From Gammaproteobacteria bacterium (GTDB lineage: Bacteria; Pseudomonadota; Gammaproteobacteria; GCA-001735895): a stretch of 32,326 nt of DNA. Positions 8,777 to 19,894 of the stretch are shown here, piece by piece. Both the position numbers and the translations under genes were made by a program. Within the stretch, counting starts at the first letter, position 1. Each line of letters opens with the position of its first letter. The stretch covers positions 1 to 32,326 of the forward strand of contig JASJBW010000020.1 of NCBI GenBank assembly GCA_030066315.1, given 5' to 3'. The notes below the pieces were generated by a model that made no database searches, had not been told where the DNA came from, and saw only the letters and a list, made by a program, of their open reading frames with translations.

Positions 8777-10558
8777 TTATCCGCGAGAGTCCAGTAGCTT
8801 GGTCATTTCAACCAACTGGATAAATTCCGCTCGATATCCATGAACATCATGGCCTTTTGCAGTTCTGGCGAGTTGCAAGACATCCTCGTAATTGAAAGCA
8901 TTTACTGACTGACCACCACGCAATAATTCCCCAAAAGCCGCCACCGAAGAGGCAAAGCGAAGGCTTTCTGAAGCAGCAGATAATTCAGTTTTGATATCAC
9001 TCATAGAGAGTGGCTGCTGTATTAAACGAGATAGTGTTTCTTCCGGCTGCTTGTAACGTAATTTCACATATGCCAGCTCTGAAGTGGGGCTCATCGATTC
9101 GGTATGAGGAGGTTCCTGTTGATAACGTAACGGTTCAATTCGACGTTGCTCACTGTCATTCAAGGTTATTTCATACAACGCAGTGACGTTATGCCCTGCG
9201 CCAATGTCACCGGCATCGACCTTATCGTTGTTAAAGTCCTCCCGGTTTAACAGCCGGTTTTCATAACCAATTAGTCGATACTCCGACACCAAGGCCGGAT
9301 TCCATTCAATTTGAATCTTGACATCCCTGGCGATAGTCTCCAGGGTCGCTGAAGCCTGATCAACCAACACCTTGCGTGCTTCGTTCAAGCTATCTATGTA
9401 GGCATAGTTACCATCACCGTGATCTGCCAGTTGTTCCATCAGGTGATCATTATAATTTCCGTGACCAAAACCCAGTGTCGTTAACGCGATACCTCGCGCC
9501 TTTTTCTGCTCAATCAGGTTGATCAGTGCATCATGCGAAACGGTCCCGACATTAAAGTCGCCATCAGTAGCCAGGATTACCCGGTTAATGCCATCTTGGA
9601 TAAAAGCCTGCTCAGCCATTTCATAGGCGAGTTTGATGCCTGCAGAACCATGAGTCGATCCACCGGCATCTAGTTTTTCCAACGCGGCCAGTATGCTCCC
9701 TTTTTGATCTCCTGGCGTGGTTTCAAGTACAACACCGGAAGAGCCCGCATAGACGACGAGGGTGATCTTATCCTCTTGATCTAACTGATTGACCAATAGC
9801 CGAAATGCTTTTTTCAATAATGGCAGTTTATTAACCGATTTCATCGAACCGGACACGTCAACCAGGAATACCAGGTTGGCCGGTGATCGTTCTTCAGCCT
9901 CGGGTAAATAGCCCTGTAAACCAATTTGTACGAGCCGTGTGTGTGGATTCCAGGGTGTTACAACCATCTCAGTCGCAATACTGAACGGTGCTTTTTTATC
10001 CAATGGTTTAGAATAGTGATAATCAAAATAATTAATTAACTCCTCAATCCGAACGGCATTAGCGGGTGGTAACAATCCATCATTAATATGTCGCCTGACC
10101 ACGGCGTAAGAACCGGTATCCACATCGATACTGAAGGTAGAGACGGGCTCTTCGGATACCAACTTGACTGCATTCGAGGTAATCTGACCGTAACGATCTC
10201 GATTAACTTCCATCTGAGTCCATGCAGGCTGTCCAACCATGGATTCCGCCGCTACCGGAGATTTATGTTTAAGCACACCCATTGTGTCAACCCACCTCGA
10301 TTGGGGTATCGGTTGTTTAACCAGTTCCTTTTTTTCAGCCAAAAGCCTTGCGCTGTTGTCCTGGTCCGCCCTACTTGCCTCATGTTCATGTAAAACCCGA
10401 ATATCAGCGTCATGCATAATGATTTCATCCCCGGGTTTCGCAGAAATAGTAGTGTCACCAAAATCCGGGTTCTTCTGACTGATGGGTTTCTCTTCCTGCA
10501 CACAGGCAGTGACTGACAAGACCAGCATACAGGTGATTAATATCACTGAGTTATTCAT
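8777..10558 (-). CDS. YfbK-like von Willebrand factor type A lipoprotein
   Basis: Lipobox SVTAC; MIDAS FLVDVSGSMKS; FSIDVDTGSYAVVRRHINDG and C-terminal ESLRFASSVAAFGELLRG pattern. Confidence 0.88.
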   Translation of the reverse strand: MNNSVILITCMLVLSVTACVQEEKPISQKNPDFGDTTISAKPGDEIIMHDADIRVLHEHEASRADQDNSARLLAEKKELVKQPIPQSRWVDTMGVLKHKSPVAAESMVGQPAWTQMEVNRDRYGQITSNAVKLVSEEPVSTFSIDVDTGSYAVVRRHINDGLLPPANAVRIEELINYFDYHYSKPLDKKAPFSIATEMVVTPWNPHTRLVQIGLQGYLPEAEERSPANLVFLVDVSGSMKSVNKLPLLKKAFRLLVNQLDQEDKITLVVYAGSSGVVLETTPGDQKGSILAALEKLDAGGSTHGSAGIKLAYEMAEQAFIQDGINRVILATDGDFNVGTVSHDALINLIEQKKARGIALTTLGFGHGNYNDHLMEQLADHGDGNYAYIDSLNEARKVLVDQASATLETIARDVKIQIEWNPALVSEYRLIGYENRLLNREDFNNDKVDAGDIGAGHNVTALYEITLNDSEQRRIEPLRYQQEPPHTESMSPTSELAYVKLRYKQPEETLSRLIQQPLSMSDIKTELSAASESLRFASSVAAFGELLRGGQSVNAFNYEDVLQLARTAKGHDVHGYRAEFIQLVEMTKLLDSRG

Positions 10559-10699
10559 CGTTATCTCCTGATTGTTATGGGTATTCTGATAACGGCCGAA
10601 ACATGCTAATGGGGTTAAATCATCTCTGAATTTTTTTCTTCATCCTGAAACGTCTATCTTCGGATATAATCCATTCAACCTATTTTTTTCTCGCTTTGT

Positions 10700-11437
10700 A
10701 TGACTATCTCGCATAATCGTTACCTGTTGATCCTGGCACTCATCTTTTCTGTAGAATGGATCGTTTTAGCCATCGCCCCCCATGATCGTGCTGATTGGGC
10801 CTTGGAAAATGTTTTAGTGCTAGTTTTTGTGATTGCATTTGCCTTGTCCTACAAAAAATTCCCACTATCCCGGGTTTCGCTGACACTCATTTTTCTGTTT
10901 TTGCTATTGCATGAAATTGGCGCTCATTACACTTATGCCAAGGTTCCTTACGATGACTTCTGGTTGGAACAGTTTGGATATAGTTTGAACCAGAGCCTGG
11001 GGTTTGAACGTAATCATTTTGATCGAATGGTGCACTTTTTATATGGTCTCCTACTGGCCTACCCTATACGCGAAGTATTTATTCGTATTGCTAATGTCAG
11101 AGGATTCTGGGGTTACTTTCTACCCCTGGATCTCACCATGTCGACCTCAATGATCTTTGAATTGTTCGAATGGGGAGCGGCCGAGTTTTTTGGTGGTGAA
11201 CTGGGCATGGCTTACCTGGGCACCCAGGGAGATGTCTGGGATGCTCACAAGGATATGGGTTTGGCGAGCCTGGGGGCGCTCCTGGCTATGCTGATAACGG
11301 CCCTGATCAATATTAAACTACAACGTGATTTTGCCGAAGAATGGAACGAGAGCTTAAAGGTTAAAGGCAAACAACCTTTGGGGGAAGATCAGATCAAACG
11401 CTATTTAGAGGAAAATAATTCTGCAGAAAAGCCCTGA
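10700..11437 (+). CDS. DUF2238 (YjdF-like) multi-pass membrane protein
   Basis: LLLHEIGAHYTYAKVPYDDFW and RNHFDRMVHFLYGLLLAYPIRE motifs; multiple hydrophobic helices. Confidence 0.8.
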   Translation: MTISHNRYLLILALIFSVEWIVLAIAPHDRADWALENVLVLVFVIAFALSYKKFPLSRVSLTLIFLFLLLHEIGAHYTYAKVPYDDFWLEQFGYSLNQSLGFERNHFDRMVHFLYGLLLAYPIREVFIRIANVRGFWGYFLPLDLTMSTSMIFELFEWGAAEFFGGELGMAYLGTQGDVWDAHKDMGLASLGALLAMLITALINIKLQRDFAEEWNESLKVKGKQPLGEDQIKRYLEENNSAEKP

Positions 11438-11457
11438 AATGGGTAGCTACCTGATGA

Positions 11458-12963
11458 TCATTTCCAGACAACCCTGTTCTTGCCCTCGGCTTTGGCTTGG
11501 TATAAAGCATCATCAGCGCGTTTAAATAACTTACGTTCATTATCATCGGGCTGATAACAAGTCCCCCCGAGACTGATACTCAGAACGCCGACCTCATCAA
11601 ACAATTCTTCTGCAATGGCCCGTCGACAACGCTCGGCCATTTTTAAAGCACCGTCCTTCTGGGTTTCTGGCATCAGGATCGTAAATTCCTCACCCCCCCA
11701 ACGACACAGGATATCCACATCCCGCACGGTATTTTTGATTCGATCCACGATTTCCTGCAATACACGATCACCCATATCATGTCCGTAAGTGTCGTTGAGT
11801 TTTTTAAAATCATCGATATCGAAGATCAACATGGAAAAACTCTGCTGATATCGATGCGCCCTTGTCATCAGCTCGTTCAGACTATGTTCAAATGCGCGCC
11901 GATTATTAATTCCTGTCAGGGCATCGGTCACGGTTAAATCCTTGAGAAATTCATTGCTCTGGCTGAGTTGACTGGTCGCATCATCAATCTGTTGTTGCAA
12001 TGATGCATTCAACGCTATCAACTCTCGATGCCGTAGGATGAGAAACAGCATCGTGAGTATCACCATCAGGATCGTCATGGTCCAAAAAACAGTCTTGGCA
12101 TCCCAGAAACTCTTCTCAGGTAACACGAACCATTGCTGATAGATCTTTTCATAATCGGGAGAATTTAAAAAAGCTCTCAAACCCGTATCCAGTTGTTGCA
12201 TCAACTGTTCACGTTTCTTACCAATAGCAATGGCATGTTTAACCTCCATTAAGGGTGGCTCAATTGCTTTAATTTTATCGTCCAAATCTATACTTTGAGC
12301 CATATTCCAGGTCACCGGTTCAGGGTGCGCAAAGGCATCGACTTCACCTCGAATCAACGCATGAAAAGCAATATCCAGATCACTAAAGATAACCAGCTCT
12401 ACATCCTTCAAATTTTTCAACACAGGAACGGCCACGTTAGACTTGATGACGGCCACCTTTCGATTAGTCAGGTCTTTTGTAGATTCGATTTCTTGAAAAC
12501 TACTGCGCACAAAGATGGATATGGGGAATGTCATCACCGATGATGTGAAGTCGAGAAACTCTCTGCGCTGCTGAGATATCCCAAAGATGGGAATGATATC
12601 AGCCTCTCCCGTTTTAATAGCTGATATTACGTCCATCCAGTTCAGGTAAACCTGATAACGAAAACGCAACCCTGCTCGTTCCGCTACCGCATTGAACATA
12701 TCGATGGCAAAACCTTCTGTTTCGCCTTTAGGGTTGGTTTGATAATAAGGCGGAAATTTTTCTGGCACCGCCACGACGAGTTCTTCGGCAACGGGAAGTT
12801 GTTCAGCGCTGGCTTGCAAACTGAGACCCGCAAAACACAACCAGAGACACATTAACCGGAGAAAATTAACGCGAAAGTTACCGGGTTGCAAAGATATTAA
12901 TCGAGATAATTCCATAACCTTATCGTGACTATAGGCTAGCCACTTTTCGTGGAACCTTAACAC
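11458..12963 (-). CDS. Diguanylate cyclase with periplasmic SBP_bac_3-type sensor domain
   Basis: Amino-acid-binding-like domain (VVAVPEKFPPYYQTNPKGETEGFAIDMFNAVAERAG), TM, GGEEF active site and RDVD I-site. Confidence 0.9.
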   Translation of the reverse strand: MLRFHEKWLAYSHDKVMELSRLISLQPGNFRVNFLRLMCLWLCFAGLSLQASAEQLPVAEELVVAVPEKFPPYYQTNPKGETEGFAIDMFNAVAERAGLRFRYQVYLNWMDVISAIKTGEADIIPIFGISQQRREFLDFTSSVMTFPISIFVRSSFQEIESTKDLTNRKVAVIKSNVAVPVLKNLKDVELVIFSDLDIAFHALIRGEVDAFAHPEPVTWNMAQSIDLDDKIKAIEPPLMEVKHAIAIGKKREQLMQQLDTGLRAFLNSPDYEKIYQQWFVLPEKSFWDAKTVFWTMTILMVILTMLFLILRHRELIALNASLQQQIDDATSQLSQSNEFLKDLTVTDALTGINNRRAFEHSLNELMTRAHRYQQSFSMLIFDIDDFKKLNDTYGHDMGDRVLQEIVDRIKNTVRDVDILCRWGGEEFTILMPETQKDGALKMAERCRRAIAEELFDEVGVLSISLGGTCYQPDDNERKLFKRADDALYQAKAEGKNRVVWK

Positions 12964-13122
12964 GTCCGCTTATCATTCGTCACGGGAGATTTAGCGAGTC
13001 CTTAATAAGGATAGCGTGTGATACAGCAAATAAACAGCATCAACAGACAACCGGTTGAAGGCATAAGACCAGCCTGAGAAATGATGACTATATGAAAGCT
13101 TTTTCAGTGTGTTACTTGATGA

Positions 13123-13740
13123 TTATGCGGCTTGCAGCATCCCTTGCTGAATAATGAAATCTATGACAGCCTGCAAACCTATATCCTCTTTTAAATTGGT
13201 AAAGACATAGGGTTTCTCCTTGCGCATGCGTTTCGTATCCGATTCCATCACCTCGAGTGATGCTCCTACATAAGGTGCAAGATCAATCTTGTTAATGACC
13301 AGTAAATCTGAACGTGTAATTCCGGGACCACCCTTGCGAGGAATTTTTTCACCTTCAGAGACATCGATAACGTAAATCATCAAATCTGCTAATTCCGGAC
13401 TGAAGGTCGCGGACAGATTATCACCACCACTTTCGATAAAAACAACATCCAGATTGGTAAAGCGATCGACCAGGTCCTGCACCGCAGCCAGGTTCATCGA
13501 TGCATCTTCTCGAATGGCAGTATGCGGGCAGCCACCTGTTTCCACACCGACAATACGCTCCTTTTCCAGCGCTTCACTACGGACCAGAAATTCTGCATCT
13601 TCCTGGGTATAAATATCGTTGGTCACAACGGCTAGATTAAAGTCTTCACGCATGGCTTTGCACAGACGATCCAGTAAAGCGGTTTTTCCTGAACCCACTG
13701 GACCACCAATACCTACTCTGAGAGGATGATTTTCTATCAT
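13123..13740 (-). CDS. ureG: Urease accessory GTPase UreG
   Basis: [17 protein letters not shown]-loop, [35 protein letters not shown]; start corrected to [11 protein letters not shown]. Confidence 0.97.
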   Translation of the reverse strand: MIENHPLRVGIGGPVGSGKTALLDRLCKAMREDFNLAVVTNDIYTQEDAEFLVRSEALEKERIVGVETGGCPHTAIREDASMNLAAVQDLVDRFTNLDVVFIESGGDNLSATFSPELADLMIYVIDVSEGEKIPRKGGPGITRSDLLVINKIDLAPYVGASLEVMESDTKRMRKEKPYVFTNLKEDIGLQAVIDFIIQQGMLQAA

Positions 13741-13762
13741 AAATTTAACCTGAATTAAAAAC

Positions 13763-14443
13763 TCACGACCTGAATAGACGCGTATACTGTGTTTCATGTT
13801 GACTACTGGCGATAGCCAGCGCCATCGAAGAAGCGCCGATATCAGCATCGGTTACGCTTTGAGCTTTACGGGTAATATCTGGTAACCGTTCACTCAACTG
13901 AAACACAACCTGTTGCCCCGCGGTTTGTCCCAAAGGGATGATCTTGACAGCTGACAACACTAAATTTTCAAGCCAACTCCATACCAGCGCTACCAGGGCT
14001 TGTTGACGATCAATATGCCAAACATGGCAGGCATAACTGAGACACGAATGTTGCGAAAGACGCAAGGTAAGCGCTTTTGCCTGGGCTGCAGGGTGCAAAG
14101 AAAAAAGAATCTCGGAAAAAGCGCGAGCACGATTCACTTCTTCCTGTCTGAGTTCGGCAGTTTCACGGCTGGCTAGAAGGTATTCGTTCCAGTATCGCAG
14201 CGTGTCCTGATCATCTTGCTGCCATGCTTGTAGCATACGAATAAACACGGGCAGCTCAAGATAGACCATGGTGTTATTTAACAAACCCTCCAGCCATTCA
14301 ATCAAGTCCTGTTCGGTGGCTATCCAACCCTGCTCAACAGCCCACTCAATACCCTGAGAATAAGTATATGCACCGATGGGCAGTGAAGGACTGACCATTT
14401 GCAGTAAACGACTTAATTTCAAGCTGGCGTCAACTTCAAACAT
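13763..14443 (-). CDS. ureF: Urease accessory protein UreF
   Basis: [27 protein letters not shown]; start corrected to MFEVDASLK. Confidence 0.95.
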   Translation of the reverse strand: MFEVDASLKLSRLLQMVSPSLPIGAYTYSQGIEWAVEQGWIATEQDLIEWLEGLLNNTMVYLELPVFIRMLQAWQQDDQDTLRYWNEYLLASRETAELRQEEVNRARAFSEILFSLHPAAQAKALTLRLSQHSCLSYACHVWHIDRQQALVALVWSWLENLVLSAVKIIPLGQTAGQQVVFQLSERLPDITRKAQSVTDADIGASSMALAIASSQHETQYTRLFRS

Positions 14444-14879
14444 GATCGTGAGAATGCGTTGCATGGGCATGATTGTGGCCTTGATGACCGTCATAGGCAC
14501 CTGGTTCAGGCTCAAAAGGGGCTTTTTCAATGATAACTTGTAGGCCCAAACCGCGGACCATGTCATCGAGTACATGATCATGTTGATAGCGAACGAAATG
14601 GTCAGCTATTTGCAATGGCACATGTCGATTACCCAGATGATAACAAGCTCGTGCCATTGACAAGGCATCCTTGATGGGAACGGTACTCACTGATTCCAGC
14701 GCAGCCTGGATCTTTATCATTTCACCCGTTTCTGCCTGTAACAGATCGCCTTCCAGCAACTGGGTCCCACGGGGTAAAAATAATCCAGCCTCTTCGCCAT
14801 TATCGAGTGTGACGCGTAAACGCGATTTTATCCGCTGATCCAGTTCCAGGGTCAGTGTGCTCATGACAGGATCGCTCAT
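14436..14879 (-). CDS. ureE: Urease accessory nickel chaperone UreE
   Basis: GLFLPRGTQLLEGDLL, ACYHLGNRHVPLQ and His-rich C-terminus [20 protein letters not shown] at 14879 preceded by AGGA. Confidence 0.95.
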   Translation of the reverse strand: MSDPVMSTLTLELDQRIKSRLRVTLDNGEEAGLFLPRGTQLLEGDLLQAETGEMIKIQAALESVSTVPIKDALSMARACYHLGNRHVPLQIADHFVRYQHDHVLDDMVRGLGLQVIIEKAPFEPEPGAYDGHQGHNHAHATHSHDHV

Positions 14880-14923
14880 CTTATTCGCTTCCTGATTTAA
14901 ACGTCTTACAAACCGAAACATTA

Positions 14924-16627
14924 TTAAAAAAGATAGTATTTCTGTGCCATCGGTAACTCAGTCGCGGGTTCACAGGTTAATAATTCGCCATCGGCCCTGA
15001 CTTCATAAGTTTGAGAATCCACGGAGATATCTGGTTGATAGTCATTTAATATCATTGCGCTCTTTTTTACATCCCGACAATCTTTAACCCTGCCTATCAG
15101 AGAAGCCAAACCTATTTTTTCAGCAATATTGGCTTCAATGGCCGCCGCAGACATAAAGGTCATGCTGGTGGCATGTTTAGCGGCACCCAGAGCACCAAAC
15201 ATCGGTCGATAATGAACGGGTTGGGGTGTAGGTATCGAGGCATTAGGATCCCCCATCGGAGCCGCGGCAATCATTCCCGCTTTTAAAATTAAAGAGGGTT
15301 TCGTACCAAAAAAGGCTGGTTTCCATAAAACCAGATCGGCCAATTTACCCACTTCTAATGATCCTACCTCGTGAGCAATACCATGCGTTAGCGCTGGATT
15401 AATCGTGTATTTCGAAATATATCGCCGCACCCTTAAATTGTCATGCTCAGAGGAGTCACCCTCGAGTGTACCGCGCTGGACCTTCATCTTATGCGCAGTT
15501 TGCCAGGTACGAGTAATCACTTCGCCCACCCGTCCCATGGCTTGTGAATCCGATGCAATCATCGAGAAAGCGCCCAGATCATGCAAGATATCTTCCGCAG
15601 CAATAGTTTCACGACGGATACGCGATTCCGCAAAAGATACATCCTCCGCAATCTTGGGATCCAAATGATGACAAACCATCAACATATCAAGATGCTCATC
15701 CACGGTGTTGACCGTGTAGGGACGCGTAGGATTAGTAGACGAGGGTAATACATGAGCATACCCCGCCGCCTTGATGATATCAGGAGCATGGCCGCCCCCG
15801 GCACCTTCCGTGTGATAGGTATGAATGGTACGTCCTTTCATTGCCTTTAATGTATCTTCAACAAAACCGGATTCATTCAGCGTATCCGTATGAATAGCGA
15901 CCTGAACATCCATGGCTTCGGCTACTGACAGGCAATTATCAATTGCGGCCGGTGTTGTACCCCAATCTTCATGTAATTTTAAGCCGATAGCACCGGCCTT
16001 GATCTGTTCTTCCAAGGCCTGGGGTAAGCTGGCATTACCTTTCCCCAAGAAACCCAGATTCATGGGCAAGTGATCGGCCGCTTGTAACATGCGATGAATA
16101 TTCCAGGGACCGGGAGTACACGTGGTGGCATTGGTTCCCGTCGCGGGTCCGGTGCCTCCACCGAGCATGGTAGTCACTCCTGACATCAAAGCATCTTCGA
16201 CCTGTTGCGGACAAATAAAATGAATATGGGAATCAATACCTCCAGCAGTAAGAATTTGCCCTTCTCCCGCTATCGCTTCTGTTCCCGGGCCCACGATAAT
16301 ATCAACACCAGCCTGGGTATCAGGATTGCCTGCTTTACCGATGCCGTTGATCCTACCATTTTTGATACCGACATCCGCTTTGATAATACCCCAATGATCA
16401 ATGATCAATGCGTTGGTAATTACCACATCGACTACTTCATCCGATGTTTTCTGGCATTGTCCCATGCCATCTCGAATAACCTTGCCACCCCCAAATTTGA
16501 CTTCGTCTCCATAGATGGTTTTGTCATCTTCGACCTGAATCCAGAGCTCACTGTCACCGAGACGTACCCGATCACCCGTTGTAGGCCCATACATTTCGGC
16601 ATAAGCCTGTCTGCTAATCTTAGCCAT
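14924..16627 (-). CDS. ureC: Urease alpha subunit
   Basis: [34 protein letters not shown] (carbamylated Lys), [30 protein letters not shown]; start corrected to [14 protein letters not shown]. Confidence 0.98.
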   Translation of the reverse strand: MAKISRQAYAEMYGPTTGDRVRLGDSELWIQVEDDKTIYGDEVKFGGGKVIRDGMGQCQKTSDEVVDVVITNALIIDHWGIIKADVGIKNGRINGIGKAGNPDTQAGVDIIVGPGTEAIAGEGQILTAGGIDSHIHFICPQQVEDALMSGVTTMLGGGTGPATGTNATTCTPGPWNIHRMLQAADHLPMNLGFLGKGNASLPQALEEQIKAGAIGLKLHEDWGTTPAAIDNCLSVAEAMDVQVAIHTDTLNESGFVEDTLKAMKGRTIHTYHTEGAGGGHAPDIIKAAGYAHVLPSSTNPTRPYTVNTVDEHLDMLMVCHHLDPKIAEDVSFAESRIRRETIAAEDILHDLGAFSMIASDSQAMGRVGEVITRTWQTAHKMKVQRGTLEGDSSEHDNLRVRRYISKYTINPALTHGIAHEVGSLEVGKLADLVLWKPAFFGTKPSLILKAGMIAAAPMGDPNASIPTPQPVHYRPMFGALGAAKHATSMTFMSAAAIEANIAEKIGLASLIGRVKDCRDVKKSAMILNDYQPDISVDSQTYEVRADGELLTCEPATELPMAQKYYLF

Positions 16628-16628
16628 G

Positions 16629-17255
16629 TTATTCGACCTCCCCCATGATCTGGGCATTAAAGCCATAGATCTTTTGATCACCCGCATATTTAACGAGGGT
16701 AACTTTACGGCTCTGGCCTGGCTCAAATCGCACCGCGGTCCCCGCCGCTATATCCAGGCGATAACCCTTGGTTGCTTCTCGATCAAAATCCAGTGCGGCA
16801 TTGGTTTCAAAGAAATGATAGTGAGAGCCAACTTGTATGGGCCGATCACCCGTGTTCGATACCTGGACTTCGATACTATCGCGTCCAGAGTTTAATTCGA
16901 TCTCACCCGGCTCTGCTAATACCTCGCCCGCTTTAACAGGAGCTGCCTGATGGGCAACGATCGGCTCATGCACGGTCACCAGTTTAGTACCGTCAGGAAA
17001 AGTGGCTTCGACCTGAACATCATGAATCATCTCGGCAACGCCTTCCATGACATCGTCTCCGGTTAGCAAGGTACGTCCATAGTCCATTAATTCAGCGACA
17101 CTCTTACCCTCTCGGGCCCCTTCCATAATCTCAGCGCTGATATAGGCAACTGCCTCGGGATAGTTCAGTTTTAGTCCCTTGTTTTTTCGCCTTTCTGCAA
17201 GCAGCGCCGCGGTAAAAATTAATAGTTTATCTTTTTCTCGTGGAGATAGTTCCAT
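16629..17255 (-). CDS. ureAB: Fused urease gamma-beta subunit (UreA-UreB)
   Basis: One uninterrupted 208-aa ORF: N-terminal [23 protein letters not shown]...[14 protein letters not shown] (gamma), then [14 protein letters not shown]...[17 protein letters not shown]...[15 protein letters not shown] (beta). Confidence 0.96.
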   Translation of the reverse strand: MELSPREKDKLLIFTAALLAERRKNKGLKLNYPEAVAYISAEIMEGAREGKSVAELMDYGRTLLTGDDVMEGVAEMIHDVQVEATFPDGTKLVTVHEPIVAHQAAPVKAGEVLAEPGEIELNSGRDSIEVQVSNTGDRPIQVGSHYHFFETNAALDFDREATKGYRLDIAAGTAVRFEPGQSRKVTLVKYAGDQKIYGFNAQIMGEVE

Positions 17256-17290
17256 AACAAGACCTGGTTAAATTGGCTATAAAAACCGCA

Positions 17291-18124
17291 TCAAGTATTC
17301 CAGATGCGGGGATAACTGGCTTTTCGCTCAAGGACCGCGGGCCTGAGTAGCTGCCAAAGACTGACAAAATATTGATTGGCATCCTGAATACTCTGCCCCA
17401 TATAACGAATCACAAGCAACTTTTTAAGCGGTTGAGTTATTCCTACAAAACCCAGTTCACCGATTAGTTGGCGGCACTGCTCTACCAACGATGCAGTGAT
17501 TAAGGATGAATAAATTAAAAATGTGCCCGCTACCGGTAAGCCTCGTAAGCCACTGGAGCACTGAATCTCCTGGCCATGGATACGCTGCGTATCCGTAAAC
17601 AATAACTTTTCCCTGGTTGATAATTCAATACTTGTGATAATTTCACCGGTGGAAAAAGCTTCATCTATAACTGGACGTCCATAACTGTGTTTTTCCCAGA
17701 TTAACGCTGTACTGTCCTGGTCTACCACCAGGCTGGTTCTTGAACGGACTTTTGCGCCGGGAAAGTAGATATTTTCCTGAGGTAAAAATTCCAATGATGA
17801 CCCAGAATGGAGTTTGAAAGCCTGCGATACCAGAGCAGATTGTCCCGCACTGAGGTAAAACTTGGTTGCACCGGGTGTGGTCAATAGTGTCTGTGCTTGA
17901 GGACCGACATCAACTTCCAGGTTCAATTCATCGCCCCCGACCACACCTCCCGGAGGATGTAATAAATAGGTATGACACAATGGGCCTTCTGGATAAAAAG
18001 CACGCTGAACCGAGAGGGGGCCATATCGTTGTACCGGTACAAGATGGGTCTTGTGTTCAGCAGCAATGAAATCTAAGGTTAAACTTGCCTTCCAGTTTTT
18101 AGATGATGTTGCAGACAAATTCAT
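17291..18124 (-). CDS. ureD: Urease accessory protein UreD
   Basis: VQRAFYPEGPLCHTYLLHPPGGVVGGDELNL; TTPGATKFY. Confidence 0.95.
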   Translation of the reverse strand: MNLSATSSKNWKASLTLDFIAAEHKTHLVPVQRYGPLSVQRAFYPEGPLCHTYLLHPPGGVVGGDELNLEVDVGPQAQTLLTTPGATKFYLSAGQSALVSQAFKLHSGSSLEFLPQENIYFPGAKVRSRTSLVVDQDSTALIWEKHSYGRPVIDEAFSTGEIITSIELSTREKLLFTDTQRIHGQEIQCSSGLRGLPVAGTFLIYSSLITASLVEQCRQLIGELGFVGITQPLKKLLVIRYMGQSIQDANQYFVSLWQLLRPAVLERKASYPRIWNT

Positions 18125-18348
18125 TTATGTCGGCTTTGAACTCTTTTAAAACGGGATTTTATCTTTTTCAAAGCGGCATCGATATGCCGGGATAATACAA
18201 AAAATAATAACAGGGATGCTACCAACATGGCCTCGTAAAGTTGAAAATGAGCCATTGATGATAAGTTGAATGGCCCAGAGTGCCCGGCATGAGCCCATAG
18301 CGTGGCAGGAGATAGCAGCAACAAAACTATTGATGGTGATTTTGTCAT
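18121..18348 (-). CDS. Small secreted/membrane protein in the urea operon, unknown function
   Basis: 75 aa, signal peptide-like N-terminus, LWAHAGHSG, one TM, basic tail; ATGA overlap with ureD. Confidence 0.7.
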   Translation of the reverse strand: MTKSPSIVLLLLSPATLWAHAGHSGPFNLSSMAHFQLYEAMLVASLLLFFVLSRHIDAALKKIKSRFKRVQSRHK

Positions 18349-18361
18349 TTCATTATCCTCG

Positions 18362-19057
18362 TTACACGGTTAAATATTCTTTAATTAAATCATCATTGAG
18401 ATCATCTATCTGCCCTGAAGCAACTTTACGCCCACGGTCCAATATAGAAAAATTATCTGCAATTCTACGTACAATTGGTAATTTCTGCTCAACGAGTAAA
18501 ACTGTCAGTCCCACTTCGCTACTTAATTGTTTGATAATGTCGCCGATTTCCTGAACGATATTGGGCTGAATACCTTCCGTCGGTTCATCCAATATTAAAA
18601 GCTTCGGATCCACAACCAAGGCACGTCCAATGGCCAATTGTTGTTGCTGTCCTCCCGATAGATCGCCCCCACGCCTGCTTAACATTTCCTTGAGCACAGG
18701 AAATAACTCAAAGATAAATTCAGGTATGGATTTGGCCTTATCTGCGCGAGCACCCAAACCAATCTGCAAATTTTCTTTTACCGATAACAGAGGAAAAATC
18801 TGCCTTCCCTGTGGCACATAGCCTATCCCTAAAGAGGCCCTCTTTTCGGCATTGACTCGAGCGATATTTTCACCATTAAAAATAATGGAGCCAGAGCGAA
18901 TCGATTGCAATCCCATCACACAATTCAACAATGTGGTTTTTCCAACACCATTACGACCCATCAGGCAATTGCACTTGCCCTCTTCCAACTCAAGATCTAT
19001 ATCCCACAAGGTATGGCTCTCGGAATAATACTGGTTCAGTTGTTCAATTTTTAACAT
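18362..19057 (-). CDS. urtE: Urea ABC transporter ATP-binding protein UrtE
   Basis: GRNGVGKTTLLNCVMG, LSGGQQQQLAIGRALV, LDEPTEGIQPNIV; position in urt cluster. Confidence 0.95.
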   Translation of the reverse strand: MLKIEQLNQYYSESHTLWDIDLELEEGKCNCLMGRNGVGKTTLLNCVMGLQSIRSGSIIFNGENIARVNAEKRASLGIGYVPQGRQIFPLLSVKENLQIGLGARADKAKSIPEFIFELFPVLKEMLSRRGGDLSGGQQQQLAIGRALVVDPKLLILDEPTEGIQPNIVQEIGDIIKQLSSEVGLTVLLVEQKLPIVRRIADNFSILDRGRKVASGQIDDLNDDLIKEYLTV

Positions 19058-19060
19058 GGT

Positions 19061-19894
19061 TTATTCACCCAGGTACACTTCCACGACTTCAGGGTTTGCC
19101 TGCACTTGGTCCATGGTCCCTTCTGCCAACACACTACCTTGGTGCAACACGGTGACATCACTGGCAATCGAACGCACAAAATCCATATCATGCTCTACGA
19201 CAACGACGGAATGATCGCCCGCCAGGTGATGTAATAACTCTGCTGTCTTGTCCATTTCCTGGTGTGTCATACCTGCTACTGGTTCATCAACCAATAGTAA
19301 ACGTGGCTCCTGCATGACCAACATCGCGATTTCCAGCCATTGTTTCTGACCATGGGATAACAATGCGGCCTGTTCAAACTTGAGCTCAAATAAACCCGCC
19401 TGGTGCAGAATGTCATCGATACGATCTTTCTGCTCAGCCGTCAAGGTCGCGGTCAACGTATGCCAAACCCTTTTATTGGCCGCCATTGCCAATTCCAGGT
19501 TTTCAAATACACTGTGATGTTCAAACACGGTAGGTTTTTGAAATTTTCGACCGATACCAATCTGAGCAATCTCCGGTTCACTGAACTGCAACAGATCTAT
19601 ATCCTGGCCAAAATAGACCGTACCGGTATCGGGTTGTGTTTTTCCGGTAATGATATCCATTAGCGTGGTTTTACCGGCACCGTTGGGACCGATAATACAG
19701 CGGAGTTCTCCCTCACGAATATACAGATTCAAATCATTGATAGCCTTAAATCCATCAAAACTGACCGATAAATCTTCGACATATAAAATTTCACCTTTGG
19801 AAGTATCCGGCACTAACTCATCGGCATTGATCATGAAATTAAAAACTCGATCACGCCGGGTCACCTGACGTAATTCTTTTAGAGCATTATTCAT
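19061..19894 (-). CDS. urtD: Urea ABC transporter ATP-binding protein UrtD
   Basis: GPNGAGKTTLMDIITGKTQPDTG, LSHGQKQWLEIAMLVMQEPRLLLVDEPVAGMT. Confidence 0.95.
   Translation of the reverse strand: MNNALKELRQVTRRDRVFNFMINADELVPDTSKGEILYVEDLSVSFDGFKAINDLNLYIREGELRCIIGPNGAGKTTLMDIITGKTQPDTGTVYFGQDIDLLQFSEPEIAQIGIGRKFQKPTVFEHHSVFENLELAMAANKRVWHTLTATLTAEQKDRIDDILHQAGLFELKFEQAALLSHGQKQWLEIAMLVMQEPRLLLVDEPVAGMTHQEMDKTAELLHHLAGDHSVVVVEHDMDFVRSIASDVTVLHQGSVLAEGTMDQVQANPEVVEVYLGE

Noticed and set aside
13741-13848. N-terminal extension of UreG in the ORF track
   Set aside because: Overlaps ureF; the family start [20 protein letters not shown] fits with an AGGTT ribosome site
16205-16895. Plus-strand ORFs of 147 and 89 aa over ureC/ureAB
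   Set aside because: Antisense to highly conserved urease genes; no domain signal
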